From NCBI GenBank assembly GCA_903970165.1, contig CAJCHZ010000062.1, forward strand, positions 1 through 51,954: a DNA stretch of 51,954 bases, written 5' to 3'. Both the position numbers and the translations under genes were made by a program. This document shows, one piece after another, positions 16,533 through 26,421 of the stretch (its first letter is position 1; the number at the start of each line of letters is the position of its first letter). Under the pieces are notes generated by a model, which was given only the letters and a program-made list of their open reading frames with translations, was not told where the DNA came from and ran no database searches. This DNA is from Betaproteobacteria bacterium. Its GTDB lineage: Bacteria; Acidobacteriota; Terriglobia; Acidiferrales; UBA7541.

Positions 16533-17591
16533 TCAAGAGCCGATGTAGCGGGCGTAGAGCGAGCGCGCTAGGGCGGGGTCTTTTGTGCCTTTGAGGATGG
16601 CGCGGCCGTCGGCGAAGACGGTCATTTGATAGATGTCAGCGCGGAAGCAGAGGAGGAATTCGTTGCAGCGGACGTCGGAGACGGTTGGGGCGAGCTTGTT
16701 TCGCAAGGCGCTGAGGTCCAGGGAACGGTTGCGCTCGTGGATTTGAACAGAATCGCGGCCGCAGAGGGTGATGTGGGGCTGGACTTGTCCCTCGAGATAG
16801 GAGAATTCGCGGCGGACGCAGGCGCGGCAGGAGGGGTTTTGGGCGACGCGGACGGATTGGAAGTGGCCGGTCCAGACGTCGGAGGAGATTAGACGGTTGT
16901 GGAGAGCGTCTGAGCGTCCGGAGAGGAGTTTGAGGGCTTCGGCGACTTCGAGCGAGGCGATTAGATTGACGATGGGGCCGAGGACACCGATGGTGTCGCA
17001 GGTGTCTTCGAGGCCGTGGCCGTTGGAAGAGGATTCGAGGAGGCAGGCGAGGCAAGGAGTCAGGCCGGGGCGGATAGTCATGGTTACGCCATAGCTAGCG
17101 ACGGCGGCCGCGTAAATCCAGGGGCGGGCGGCGTGGACGGCGAAGTCGTTGATAAGGAAGCGGGTCTCAAAATTGTCGGTGCCATCGAGGATCAGGTCGA
17201 AACCGGTGAGCAACTCCTCGGCATTGCGCGGGTTTAAGTCGGAGACCAGGCCTTCGACGGCGCCGCTGGAGTTGATGGAGCGGAGCTTGCGCTCGGCGGC
17301 AACGGCTTTGGGGATGGCGGAGCGGGCGTCGTCTTCATCGAAGAGGGATTGGCGCTGCAGGTTGGAAGATTCGACAAAGTCGCGGTCGAGAATCCTGACG
17401 CGACCGACGCCGGCGCGTACGAGCAGCCCTGCGGCGGCGGCACCGATGGCACCGCAACCGACGATGACGGCGCTTGAGGCGAGCAGGCGCTGCTGACCTT
17501 CTTCGCCGATGCCCGCGAAGAGTATCTGGCGCGAGTACTTTTCCTGAAGAGAATCGAGCAAGCGCGGACCCGTGTGTGCGGCGAAAGTCAT
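16533..17591 (-). CDS. HesA/MoeB/ThiF-family adenylyltransferase
   Basis: An E1-like enzyme that adenylates the C-terminal glycine of a ubiquitin-like sulfur carrier such as ThiS or MoaD. In 352 residues I see KYSRQILF, the nucleotide loop VGCGAIGAAAAGLL, the acidic strand LDRDFVESSNLQRQSLF with the Arg finger, DGTDNFETRFLIND, and two zinc CxxC pairs (CLAC and CRAC). The conserved Cys lies in EDTCDTIGVLGP. An 80-residue C-terminal extension (from about YLEGQVQP) replaces the rhodanese domain of MoeB/MoeZ. No sulfur-carrier gene is nearby, so the partner is unknown. Confidence 0.88.
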   Translation of the reverse strand: MTFAAHTGPRLLDSLQEKYSRQILFAGIGEEGQQRLLASSAVIVGCGAIGAAAAGLLVRAGVGRVRILDRDFVESSNLQRQSLFDEDDARSAIPKAVAAERKLRSINSSGAVEGLVSDLNPRNAEELLTGFDLILDGTDNFETRFLINDFAVHAARPWIYAAAVASYGVTMTIRPGLTPCLACLLESSSNGHGLEDTCDTIGVLGPIVNLIASLEVAEALKLLSGRSDALHNRLISSDVWTGHFQSVRVAQNPSCRACVRREFSYLEGQVQPHITLCGRDSVQIHERNRSLDLSALRNKLAPTVSDVRCNEFLLCFRADIYQMTVFADGRAILKGTKDPALARSLYARYIGS

Positions 17592-17674
17592 TGTCCCTCT
17601 TGGTTCATCATAACGCTAGAGATAGCGGGACGGGCAACGCCCTTGTGCTACGCTTCGTCTGAGCGAATGTGGGC

Positions 17675-20600
17675 ATGAAATTGAGCTGGGGCAAGGGGTT
17701 TCGGCGGATTGCCGTCTTAGCGCTGCTGTTCGTGGCGGCGAAGAGTTATGGTCAAGCACAGGCAGCGGGAGACACCCAGATTGCCGCGGCAGAGGGGCCG
17801 GTTGTGGCGGTCCGGATTGTTACGGAAAGCGGTCGCGTTTTGGCTGAATCGCCTCGCGGAATTGCGGTTGAAATTGGAAAACCGCTGGATCGCGAGGAGG
17901 TCGCGGGGAGCATCCGCGCACTTTATGGAACCGGGGACTACGCGGACTTGAAGGCAGTTGTAACGCCGGTAGGAAGCGGGGTGCGGCTCGATTTCGTGGT
18001 GCGCGAGAATCTTTTCTTTAATCAGGTGCTGATCCAGGGGCTGACAGCGCCACCTAGCGATTCTTCCGCCGTCGCGGCCGTGCAGCTTTCGCTGGGACAT
18101 CCTTTCCGTCAGGAAGAGGTGAAGGAAGGGCTGGATCGGCTGCGCGATGTGTTGAAGGAAGAGGGGCTTTACACCGCACAGGTATCGTCGGAGAACGTGC
18201 CCTACCCTGAGACGCACCAGATGGATGTGATCGTCCACGTAAAACCGGGACCGCGGGCGCGGGTGGAGTCGGTGCAACTCCAAAATGGGACTGCCTATAA
18301 GGATATAGAAATTCTTTCGCGGCTGAGAATGAAAGTGGGACAGGCGGTGACAACAGACCGCATTCAACATGGAACGGATCGGATTCGAAAATTCCTGGTT
18401 AAGAAGGGACGCCTGAGCGCGCGGGCCACGGTGCGGCGCGGAGAGTACAACGCGGAAAAGAATACCATTCCGTTGGTGCTGGAGGTGACGGAAGGGCCGC
18501 AGGTGGAAGTGGCGGTTACGGGGGCGAAGTTTTCCAAGGGGGATTTGAAGAGGCTGATCCCCATTTATCAGGAAGGAGCGGTGGACGCGGACCTTCTGGA
18601 AGAGGGAAAGCGCAATCTTCGCGAGCGGCTGGAGCGCCTGGGATACTTTGACGCGCAGGTAAATTACACAACGGAAACGAAAGAAGTGCAGGGCAAAGAG
18701 CAGGAAACGAAGACGACCGAAGAGGTAATCACGTACCACATCGAACGGGGCGACCGGCACAGCATCGTAGGAATTGAAATTACCGGCAATCATTACTTTC
18801 TTTCGGAGTTGCTGCGCAGCAGATTGCAAATTTACGGGGCGGCATTCGGTTCGAGGGGAAGGTTCAGCCGAAGACTCGTGGAATCGGACGCGGACTCCAT
18901 GCGAAGCCTGTATGACACGAACGGTTTTCTGGATGCCAAGGTGGATGGGCAGGTTCTGGACAACTATAAAGGCAAGAACGGGGACGTGTATGTGCGATTC
19001 GTGATCGAAGAGGGAGCGCAGACGCGAGTGGCGTCATTGGCGCTGGATGGGCTTCATGCCTTCAAGGAAGAAGAGCTATTGGGCGTAGTCGGATCAGGTC
19101 CTGGGCAGCCGTACTCTGAGTTCAACGTGGCGACGGACCGGGACAATATTCTTGCGTTGTATTTCAATGAAGGTTTCCCAGAGGCGAATTTCACGGCGAC
19201 GGCGGAGCGAGTTACGGAGGACAAGAAAGAGCCCGAAAAAAAAGGGGCGAAGACCGCGACGGGGGCAGAGGAAAAAAGCGAGAAGAAAGAAGAAGAAAGA
19301 GAGAGGAAGTCAAAGCCGGAAATTGCGCAGGCGGCGCCGATGAAACTGGTCTACCACATCACCGAAGGGCCACAGACGCGGGTGCGAAGAATTCTCCTGA
19401 GCGGATACAGGAGGACGCGGACGCACGTGATTCAGCGAGAAATTCGCGTCAAGCCCAACAAGCCGCTGCGGGAAGAAGACGAGGTGGAATCGCAGCGAAG
19501 GCTGTACAACCTCGGGATATTCAATCGCGTGACGATTGAGCCGCAGAATCCGAGCGGGTCGGATCCTGAGAAGGACATCGTCGTTCTGGTAGAGGAAGCC
19601 AAGCGGTACACGATGGCGTACGGCGGAGGATTTGAAGTGCAGCGATTGGCGAGCACTACAAATCCAGTGGGGGGCGAGGTGCAAGCTGCACCTCGGGGAA
19701 TTTTCGAGCTGACGAAGGTGAACCTGACGGGGCGGGCGGATTCCCTCTCGCTGAAACTGCGAGGAAGCACGATCGAAGACCGGGCTCTTCTGGGATATTC
19801 GATTCCGGACACATTCGGGAACTCACACTTCAGCACCCAGGCAACGGCGTACACCGAGAAATCGCAGGACATCAATACGTTCACGGCGGTGCGCTATGAA
19901 ATTTCGGAGCAGTTGACCGACCAGGTGACTCCGTATACGACAATCCTCTACCGATATGCGTTTCGCAAAGTGCTGGTTTCCGACCTGAACGAACACATAG
20001 CTCCGGAGCAGATACCGCTGTTTGAGCAGCCGACGCTGGTGTCTGAGTTTGGAGTGACATGGATACGAGACCGGCGGGATAATCCCGCGGACGCGACGAA
20101 AGGTACTTTTAATAGCGCGGACTTCAGCGTAGCCAGTACAGCTATTGGTTCCAGCGCGAGCTTCCTGCGGTTTTTCTTTCAGAATTCGACCTACCATCCG
20201 ATCAAAAGACGATTCAGCTTTGCGCGATCGGTGCGCATCGGGATTCTCAAACCGTTCGCGGGTACACAATCGCTGACGTTCCCGGAACCGACGGCGAATC
20301 AGTGTACGGCGCCGGCGACGGGCGGCCCGACTCCGGAAATCATCCCGCTGCCCGAGCGTTTCTTCGCGGGAGGCGGAACTTCCCTCCGAGGATTTGCCTT
20401 AAATCAGGCTGGGCCACGCGACCCGTGTACGGGATTTCCGGTGGGTGGCCAGGCGATGCTGGTGTTCAACCAGGAATTCCGGTTTCCGATGCACCTGCCG
20501 TTTGTCGGATCGCAGCTGGGCGGGGCTTTATTTTACGACGGAGGGAACGTCTACAGCCGGATTGATCGCATCACCTTTCGAGCGTACTCGCCGAAGCCGG

Positions 20601-20890
20601 AGTTTGTGCTTCAAGATCCCTCACTGCCCCCCAGCGCAACGAATCCCACGCTGTGCGTGGCCAACTGCACGAACGAACTGAACTATTTCGCTCATACCGT
20701 TGGCTTTGGCATTCGCTACGCGACGCCCGTGGGGCCGATACGGATCGATCTGGGTTATCAGATTAACCGGCCGTTCTTCGTGGTCCCCTGCGTGAGCATC
20801 ACGTCGTCGACTCCCACGACGCCGGAGTGTTTCAAGGGAACGCAGCTTCCGCGGCTGCAGATCTTCTTCAACCTGGGGTCGACATTTTAA
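17675..20890 (+). CDS. Omp85/BamA-TamA family outer-membrane protein with multiple POTRA domains
   Basis: An outer-membrane insertase or translocation pore of 1,071 residues with a signal peptide (IAVLALLFVAAKSYGQAQA). About six POTRA-like repeats fill residues 40-660, followed by a C-terminal beta-barrel. The barrel has the L6 loop motif SLRGF after FFAGGGT and ends FFNLGSTF with the C-terminal Phe of outer-membrane proteins. A Lys/Glu-rich linker (residues about 510-555) is inserted before the last POTRA. The next genes, a SurA-N chaperone and TamB, overlap it in tandem, so a TamA-type role is likely; a BamA role is the alternative. ATG 17675 is used, with GTG 17669 also possible. Confidence 0.9.
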   Translation: MKLSWGKGFRRIAVLALLFVAAKSYGQAQAAGDTQIAAAEGPVVAVRIVTESGRVLAESPRGIAVEIGKPLDREEVAGSIRALYGTGDYADLKAVVTPVGSGVRLDFVVRENLFFNQVLIQGLTAPPSDSSAVAAVQLSLGHPFRQEEVKEGLDRLRDVLKEEGLYTAQVSSENVPYPETHQMDVIVHVKPGPRARVESVQLQNGTAYKDIEILSRLRMKVGQAVTTDRIQHGTDRIRKFLVKKGRLSARATVRRGEYNAEKNTIPLVLEVTEGPQVEVAVTGAKFSKGDLKRLIPIYQEGAVDADLLEEGKRNLRERLERLGYFDAQVNYTTETKEVQGKEQETKTTEEVITYHIERGDRHSIVGIEITGNHYFLSELLRSRLQIYGAAFGSRGRFSRRLVESDADSMRSLYDTNGFLDAKVDGQVLDNYKGKNGDVYVRFVIEEGAQTRVASLALDGLHAFKEEELLGVVGSGPGQPYSEFNVATDRDNILALYFNEGFPEANFTATAERVTEDKKEPEKKGAKTATGAEEKSEKKEEERERKSKPEIAQAAPMKLVYHITEGPQTRVRRILLSGYRRTRTHVIQREIRVKPNKPLREEDEVESQRRLYNLGIFNRVTIEPQNPSGSDPEKDIVVLVEEAKRYTMAYGGGFEVQRLASTTNPVGGEVQAAPRGIFELTKVNLTGRADSLSLKLRGSTIEDRALLGYSIPDTFGNSHFSTQATAYTEKSQDINTFTAVRYEISEQLTDQVTPYTTILYRYAFRKVLVSDLNEHIAPEQIPLFEQPTLVSEFGVTWIRDRRDNPADATKGTFNSADFSVASTAIGSSASFLRFFFQNSTYHPIKRRFSFARSVRIGILKPFAGTQSLTFPEPTANQCTAPATGGPTPEIIPLPERFFAGGGTSLRGFALNQAGPRDPCTGFPVGGQAMLVFNQEFRFPMHLPFVGSQLGGALFYDGGNVYSRIDRITFRAYSPKPEFVLQDPSLPPSATNPTLCVANCTNELNYFAHTVGFGIRYATPVGPIRIDLGYQINRPFFVVPCVSITSSTPTTPECFKGTQLPRLQIFFNLGSTF

Positions 20891-21540
20891 TGCGCGGAAA
20901 ATGGATTTTCGCGTTCTGCACCGCGTTTATTGTTCTGGCTGCGACCGGACGCCTGATGGGGCAGCAGGTTGTTGATCGCATCGTAGCGCGCGTGGAGAAC
21001 GACATCATTTTGCGAAGCGACGTCAAGGAGCTGGAGCAGTATCAGGAACTGATTGACGGCAAATCCGAAAGCGAGAGCGAGATTGTGGACCGGCTCGTCG
21101 ATCAGTGGATCGTGAGATCGGAAGCAGACCTTTCGCGTTTTCCGCGGCCGAGCGACGCGGAAGTCGACGAGGAGGTTTCGCGAGTCGTGAAATCGTTCCA
21201 TTCGCCTGAGGAGTACGAGGCCCGGAGAAAACAAAGCGGGCTAACGGAAGCGGAATTGCGAAAGTTAGCGGCCTCCCAACTCTATTTGACGAAATACTTG
21301 GATTCGAGATTCCGGCCGTCGGTGCAAATTGATGAGAAGGCTATCGAAGATTTCTATCAAAATGGAGTGGTGCCCAGGGCGAAAGCGCACGGGCAAGAGC
21401 CCCCGACGCTGGATGCTTCGCGGGAAATCATCCAGGAAGCGCTGGTGCAAAACGACATCAATGAGCAAGCGGATCGCTGGCTGAAGGAGAGCCGGGCGCG
21501 CTTGCATGTGCAAAAGTTTTTGGAAGAAGGGCCGAAATGA
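20890..21540 (+). CDS. SurA-N-terminal-domain periplasmic chaperone without PPIase domain
   Basis: A 216-residue exported protein: signal sequence (IFAFCTAFIVLAATGRLMG), then QQVVDRIVARVENDIILRSDVKELEQY, the hallmark of the SurA N-terminal chaperone domain. Helical segments carry on to the end; no parvulin domain follows, so the chain is about half of SurA. Its ATG shares one base with the Omp85 stop (TAATG), and its own stop overlaps the TamB start (ATGA). It probably guards outer-membrane substrates delivered to the Omp85/TamB machine. Confidence 0.85.
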   Translation: MRGKWIFAFCTAFIVLAATGRLMGQQVVDRIVARVENDIILRSDVKELEQYQELIDGKSESESEIVDRLVDQWIVRSEADLSRFPRPSDAEVDEEVSRVVKSFHSPEEYEARRKQSGLTEAELRKLAASQLYLTKYLDSRFRPSVQIDEKAIEDFYQNGVVPRAKAHGQEPPTLDASREIIQEALVQNDINEQADRWLKESRARLHVQKFLEEGPK

Positions 21541-24500
21541 AGACCAGGAAGCGGCACCCCATCTGGAACTGGGTGATCCACACGCCGTGGGTACTGGCGG
21601 TCATTGCGATTTTGTGCGTGATCGGGTTCTTCGGAAGCGGCGCGGGAAATCCGATCCTGCGGCGGTGGATCGTGCTGCGCCTGGAGAGTGCCACGGGCGG
21701 CCGCGTGGAATTGCAGGGTCTTTCCATTCACTGGCTTTCGAAGCGAATCACATTAAAGGGACTTGTGATTCATGGGCGCGAACCAGCGGGGACGATGCCA
21801 TTTTTTTCCGCGCAGGAAGTAAAGGCGGTATTGCAAATCGATTCGTTCTGGGGACGAAAGGTGTCGTTGCAAGAGCTGTTGGTTCGCAAGCCGGAGATAC
21901 ACGTCCGCGTGGAGCGAAATGGCTCGACGAACGTGCCGATTCCAGTGAATCGCGGCAGTTCACAAAAACCGCTCCACGAATCGCTTTTTGCCTTGCGAGT
22001 GAGCCGAGTGCAGATAGTGGACGGGTGGATTCTCTACAACGAAATGAAAGCGCCCCTGGCGCTGGAAGGCGGGGATTTGAGCCTCGCGGTGGACGCCGGT
22101 GGCACCGGCGACCATACGCTGTATCTCGGCAATCTGGAATGGCAGGGCGTGCGATTCAGCGCTCAACGCATGGTGCCATTTTCCGCAAATGTTTCCGCAA
22201 AATTCACGCTCTGGAGGGAAGGTTTCACGCTGGATCAGGGAGTGGTCAGCACAGGGCGGTCGCACGTGGATGCGCAAGCAGAAATGGCAGATTTTGTGAA
22301 CCCAAAATGGAGGTTTCGCTACCGGGGCTGGGTTGAGCTGGGCGACATTCGGGAAATATTCCGGGCGCCAATGACGCCGACCGGACACGTGGACTTGCGC
22401 GGAGAAGGAACTTTCGCGGACGGGCAATACAAAGGGTCAGGGAGTTATGCGGGGCGGGACATTCATCTGACTTACGTAATTTTTCACGTGGCTCAGCTGG
22501 CCAGCCGAGGGACTTACAAAATTGACAACGCCGGGCTGGTGGTTCCGGACTTCGTAGCGGAGGGGCTGGGCGGAAGCGTGAAAGGCAAAGTGACGCTGCA
22601 GTTTGCGGGAGTGAAGTTCCGTGCGGACACGCATATTGAGGGCATGGACGTTGCGGAGGTGTTTGGAGCCGTTGAACACCCCGGGTTTCCCATCGAGGAA
22701 CTGGACTGGGATTCGATACTGAGCGGAGACACCGTTGAGACCTGGGACAACGCGTTCGCCGATTTCGAGATTGGCGGCAAGATGCAGTGGACACCTTCGG
22801 GGTCTTTGGCGGCGGGCGACTTGCCGGTCACGGCGAGCTGGCAGATCCACTACAACTACAATTCGGGAGTGTTCGCGATAAGCGCCGGCGAATTCGAGAC
22901 TCCTTCGTCGCGCGGCACCATTGCAGGAGTTCTTGCGCCGCGGGACACCACGCTGGACGTGCACTTTGAAACCGGGGCACTGGAATCCTACAAAGATTTT
23001 ATCGAGGGGATTCGCGGCGTCAAGCCGCGTTCTCCGGACGCGATTCGGGAACTTTCCGGCCGGGCGCAATGGGATGGAAGGATCACGGGACGAGCAGGGA
23101 ATCCGACGTTTGCCGGCCACGTCAAAGGAGATCACCTTCGCTACAACGGGGTAGGTCTGGATTTGATCGAAGGCGATGTCACCTATTCATCGAAGGAATT
23201 GGCGTTGGCCCGAGGCCAGCTGAAGTTCGGCGCGATGCAAACGGCCCTCGAAGGATCGCTGGATCTGGATGACTGGAGCTTTTTGCCGGACAACGAGTGG
23301 ACTGCCGATGTGAATTTTGACAAAACCTCGGTGGAAATCATTCAGCGGCTCCTGGGGACTTCTTACCCCGTTCATGGAGTGTTAAGCGGCCAATTGCACG
23401 GGCACGGTACACGCAACGAACCTGCGATTACGGGGCTCTTCGATCTAGGCGAGGGCGAAGTTTATGGGATTTCCTTCAATCGGCTGCGAGGCCAGCTGAA
23501 TTTCTCGAAGGAGGAAGTGCGGATCGCCGACGCGGAATTGCGCGTGTTTGCTCCCGGCAAAGAGAATGGCCGAGGCGCGGGCATTGTAACGGGTGTGGTC
23601 GGTTATCGTTACGCAGACAAGAATGTGACGGCGGATCTCGTAGGAGCTTCCCTTCCGCTGGAGAACGTGGAGAAACTGCAATCCACGCGTCTGCCGATTG
23701 GAGGAGTGACAACGTTTCGGCTGAAAGCAAGTGGCCCTCTTTCGGCGCTGCAAAGCGAGGGGACCTTTCGAGTAGTGGATTTTCGAATTGGGAAGGACGT
23801 GATTGGAAGTTTCGATGGGACGCTCACGTCGGATGGGAATAACGCGAAGCTGCAATTGGGATCGGCGATGACGACGGGAGGAATCTCCGGAGAGATTAAT
23901 CTGGGGCTGAAGGATCCATATCCGGTGAAGGGAAAGGTGACGATTGCAAACATCGATCTGGACCCATTCCTTCTCACGGCGCTGCACGTGAGTCAATTTA
24001 ATGGTCACGGGGTAGCTGACGGAGATATCTCCGTGGCAGGCGAATTGAAACAGCCGGATAAGCTGGTGGTCGAGGCTACGTTTGCGAAGCTCGCGCTGAA
24101 TTACGCGAACGTACAGCTGGAAAACGCGGGGCCGATTCATCTGCGCTCGTCGAAAGAGAGCCTGGAAATCGATCAGGCGACCTTTAAAGGAACGGACACG
24201 AATATGGCCGTTTCCGGCGCGGTGCGGTTTGCAGGAAAGGGGAGCCTCGGGCTGAAGCTCAATGGCGCGGTTGATTTGCGGCTGCTGACGGGATTTATCC
24301 CGGCATTGGAAGCGAGCGGACCGGCACAAATGAACGCTTCATTTGAGGGCACCTTCGAGCGGCCGCGCATTACAGGGAGAGTGCATATAGAGAAGGCTTA
24401 TGCGCGAGTGACCGATTTTCCATCGGGATTGAGCAACATCACCGGCGATTTGGTATTCGATTCCACGCGGCTGTTCTTTGAAAACGTCACGGCAGAGTCC

Positions 24501-25544
24501 GGAGGCGGCACGATGTACCTCACCGGCGGCATCAATTACATTGAAAGCCCGCTGCGTTACGACGTAACCCTGCGAACCGATCGGGTGCGCATTCGGTATC
24601 CCGAAGGAATGAGCTGGCTGATGGGCGGTTCGCTGCGGTTGACCGGTACACCGACATCCGGAGTGCTTTCCGGGAAAGTCACCATGGAGCGGGTGACCCT
24701 GGTGCAAGGCGTCGATGTTGCCAGCATGCTGGTATCGTCAAAAGGAAGCATTTCAGGTCCATCCACGAGTTCGGCTTTTTTGCGGAATTTGCAGTTCGAC
24801 ATCGCGGCCGGTTCCACACCCGATGCGCGAATGGAATGGCCGGGCGCCGAATTGGAAGCAGAGGCAAACCTGCGGGTGCGGGGAACCTGGGAGCACCCCA
24901 TCTTGCTGGGACACATTCACATTCTTTCGGGCGACTTGACGTTCCACGGCGACCGGTATCGAGTGACGCGCGGGGACATGAACTTTGCGAATCCTTTCCG
25001 GCTTGACCCCGTGCTGAACGTGGAAGCGACAACGACAATTCAACAATATGAGATCACACTGAATTTCAACGGGCCTGCGAGCAAGCTGACGCTTGCCTAT
25101 CGCTCCGATCCGCCGCTTCCCGCGAATGACATCATCACGTTGCTGGCGCTGGGGCAGACGAGTTCGGAGGCCAGTATTCGAGGCGGTGGAACGGGCAATT
25201 CCCAGACCGCTTCGACCGGGGCTTCGCAGATTCTTTCAGAGGCCGTGTCCAGTCAGCTGGGTGGAAGGCTGGAACGGCTGTTCGGGATTACGCGGTTTCG
25301 GGTCGATCCCGGGCTTACGGAACTTGGTTCGACGGGAACTTCTCAAAACGCGGCGGCGCGAGTGACGGTGGAGCAGCAGGTAGCGCGGAACCTGACGATT
25401 ACCTATGTTTCGAACGTGGGGTCAACGCAAGAGCAGGTCATCCAGGTGGAATACAATATTGATAGGAATGTTTCGATTGTGGCGCTGCGGGATTACAACG
25501 GGACGTTCGGCATCGACATAAAAATCAAAAAACACTTTCAATAG
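21537..25544 (+). CDS. tamB: TamB-family translocation/assembly module protein (DUF490)
   Basis: A 1,335-residue AsmA/TamB-like protein that spans the periplasm and may carry lipids or substrates to the outer membrane. An N-terminal membrane anchor lies at about residues 12-33 (IHTPWVLAVIAILCVIGFF). The middle is a long series of beta-strand repeats. The C-terminal TamB domain reads FRLDPVLNVEATTTIQQYEI, then LPANDIITLLALGQ, ERLFGITRFRVDPG and ends in IKIKKHFQ. The start overlaps the SurA-N gene by 4 bp, giving an Omp85, chaperone, TamB operon. The symbol is used at family level. Confidence 0.9.
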   Translation: MKTRKRHPIWNWVIHTPWVLAVIAILCVIGFFGSGAGNPILRRWIVLRLESATGGRVELQGLSIHWLSKRITLKGLVIHGREPAGTMPFFSAQEVKAVLQIDSFWGRKVSLQELLVRKPEIHVRVERNGSTNVPIPVNRGSSQKPLHESLFALRVSRVQIVDGWILYNEMKAPLALEGGDLSLAVDAGGTGDHTLYLGNLEWQGVRFSAQRMVPFSANVSAKFTLWREGFTLDQGVVSTGRSHVDAQAEMADFVNPKWRFRYRGWVELGDIREIFRAPMTPTGHVDLRGEGTFADGQYKGSGSYAGRDIHLTYVIFHVAQLASRGTYKIDNAGLVVPDFVAEGLGGSVKGKVTLQFAGVKFRADTHIEGMDVAEVFGAVEHPGFPIEELDWDSILSGDTVETWDNAFADFEIGGKMQWTPSGSLAAGDLPVTASWQIHYNYNSGVFAISAGEFETPSSRGTIAGVLAPRDTTLDVHFETGALESYKDFIEGIRGVKPRSPDAIRELSGRAQWDGRITGRAGNPTFAGHVKGDHLRYNGVGLDLIEGDVTYSSKELALARGQLKFGAMQTALEGSLDLDDWSFLPDNEWTADVNFDKTSVEIIQRLLGTSYPVHGVLSGQLHGHGTRNEPAITGLFDLGEGEVYGISFNRLRGQLNFSKEEVRIADAELRVFAPGKENGRGAGIVTGVVGYRYADKNVTADLVGASLPLENVEKLQSTRLPIGGVTTFRLKASGPLSALQSEGTFRVVDFRIGKDVIGSFDGTLTSDGNNAKLQLGSAMTTGGISGEINLGLKDPYPVKGKVTIANIDLDPFLLTALHVSQFNGHGVADGDISVAGELKQPDKLVVEATFAKLALNYANVQLENAGPIHLRSSKESLEIDQATFKGTDTNMAVSGAVRFAGKGSLGLKLNGAVDLRLLTGFIPALEASGPAQMNASFEGTFERPRITGRVHIEKAYARVTDFPSGLSNITGDLVFDSTRLFFENVTAESGGGTMYLTGGINYIESPLRYDVTLRTDRVRIRYPEGMSWLMGGSLRLTGTPTSGVLSGKVTMERVTLVQGVDVASMLVSSKGSISGPSTSSAFLRNLQFDIAAGSTPDARMEWPGAELEAEANLRVRGTWEHPILLGHIHILSGDLTFHGDRYRVTRGDMNFANPFRLDPVLNVEATTTIQQYEITLNFNGPASKLTLAYRSDPPLPANDIITLLALGQTSSEASIRGGGTGNSQTASTGASQILSEAVSSQLGGRLERLFGITRFRVDPGLTELGSTGTSQNAAARVTVEQQVARNLTITYVSNVGSTQEQVIQVEYNIDRNVSIVALRDYNGTFGIDIKIKKHFQ

Positions 25545-25567
25545 GCGTTGCGGATGGCTGCAATTTC

Positions 25568-26245
25568 TCAGAATTGCGGAGGATCGGGCTGTTGGGCGGC
25601 TTGCTGCGGCTGGTTCTGCTGGCTTTGCCCCTGCTGGCCACGTGCACCTAGCTGCCAGCGGGGAGGCGTATTGGTGAGGCGTGCTGACTGGCCGATTTCC
25701 GGGTTTTGGGCCTTCATGGCCTTGAGAGCTTCTTTCGCGGCCTTGGTGCCCGTGGCTTTGCTGGCGGCCTGAATTTCGCGGTTAATCTTGGGCTGCTCGG
25801 CTGCGACTTTCTGGCCGATCGGTGAACCGTAGAACTGAAGCATGATCTTGATTTCGTCGTCGGTGAAGTGCTTGTCGTAGATGGCGATGACTTGTTCGGT
25901 CATCTGGTCTACGTCGAATTTCTTTTGATAGCTGTCGATGAAGGAATTGACGAAAGCTTGTCCTTTGTCGCTGTTGGGGACGGAGGCGAGAAGTTTTTCG
26001 CGGTACTGCTCGCTCGAGGTGGTCACGGCGTCCTGCACCTGATCGCGGGCGCCAATCAGCTCCATCAAGGAACGAAGGTCTGCGTCCTTCGCGGGGTCCA
26101 TGGGTTTAGCCGCTGCCTGTGCCGATTGATCTTGCGCGGCAGAGGTTTGCTGCGGAGCGGCGCTGACGGGGTTCTGCGACGAGCCCTGGATGGCCAGGAA
26201 GAATGTTCCAACGTAAATGACAACGAGAGCAATGACCGCCTTCAT
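25568..26245 (-). CDS. DUF2059-domain exported protein
   Basis: A 225-residue protein with an N-terminal hydrophobic signal (VIALVVIYVGTFFLA) and a Gln/Ala-rich linker. The DUF2059 core follows: YDKHFTDDEIKIMLQFYGSPIGQKVAAEQP, given here as residues about 125-155. The C-terminal 35 residues are Gln-rich and low in complexity. The molecular function of DUF2059 is unknown. It converges with tamB, with a 23-nt gap. Confidence 0.85.
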   Translation of the reverse strand: MKAVIALVVIYVGTFFLAIQGSSQNPVSAAPQQTSAAQDQSAQAAAKPMDPAKDADLRSLMELIGARDQVQDAVTTSSEQYREKLLASVPNSDKGQAFVNSFIDSYQKKFDVDQMTEQVIAIYDKHFTDDEIKIMLQFYGSPIGQKVAAEQPKINREIQAASKATGTKAAKEALKAMKAQNPEIGQSARLTNTPPRWQLGARGQQGQSQQNQPQQAAQQPDPPQF

Positions 26246-26421
26246 GACGTTACTTCCTCCGCGGCGGAATGATTAAGGAGATTCCGCCACATCTGAAATT
26301 GTAGGAAATGTGTCGTTGACAAGGATGGCGGCCGCGGTACAGGCGTGCTTGCGGTTTAACTGTACTTTCGTTCAGGTGAAGAAGTCACTGCCGATGCTTG
26401 TTTCTGGTACCATGCCGCGGC

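Noticed and set aside
17717..18829. Minus-strand frame of 370 codons opposite the Omp85 gene
   Set aside because: Antisense shadow of a gene with a signal peptide, POTRA pattern and barrel end on the plus strand.
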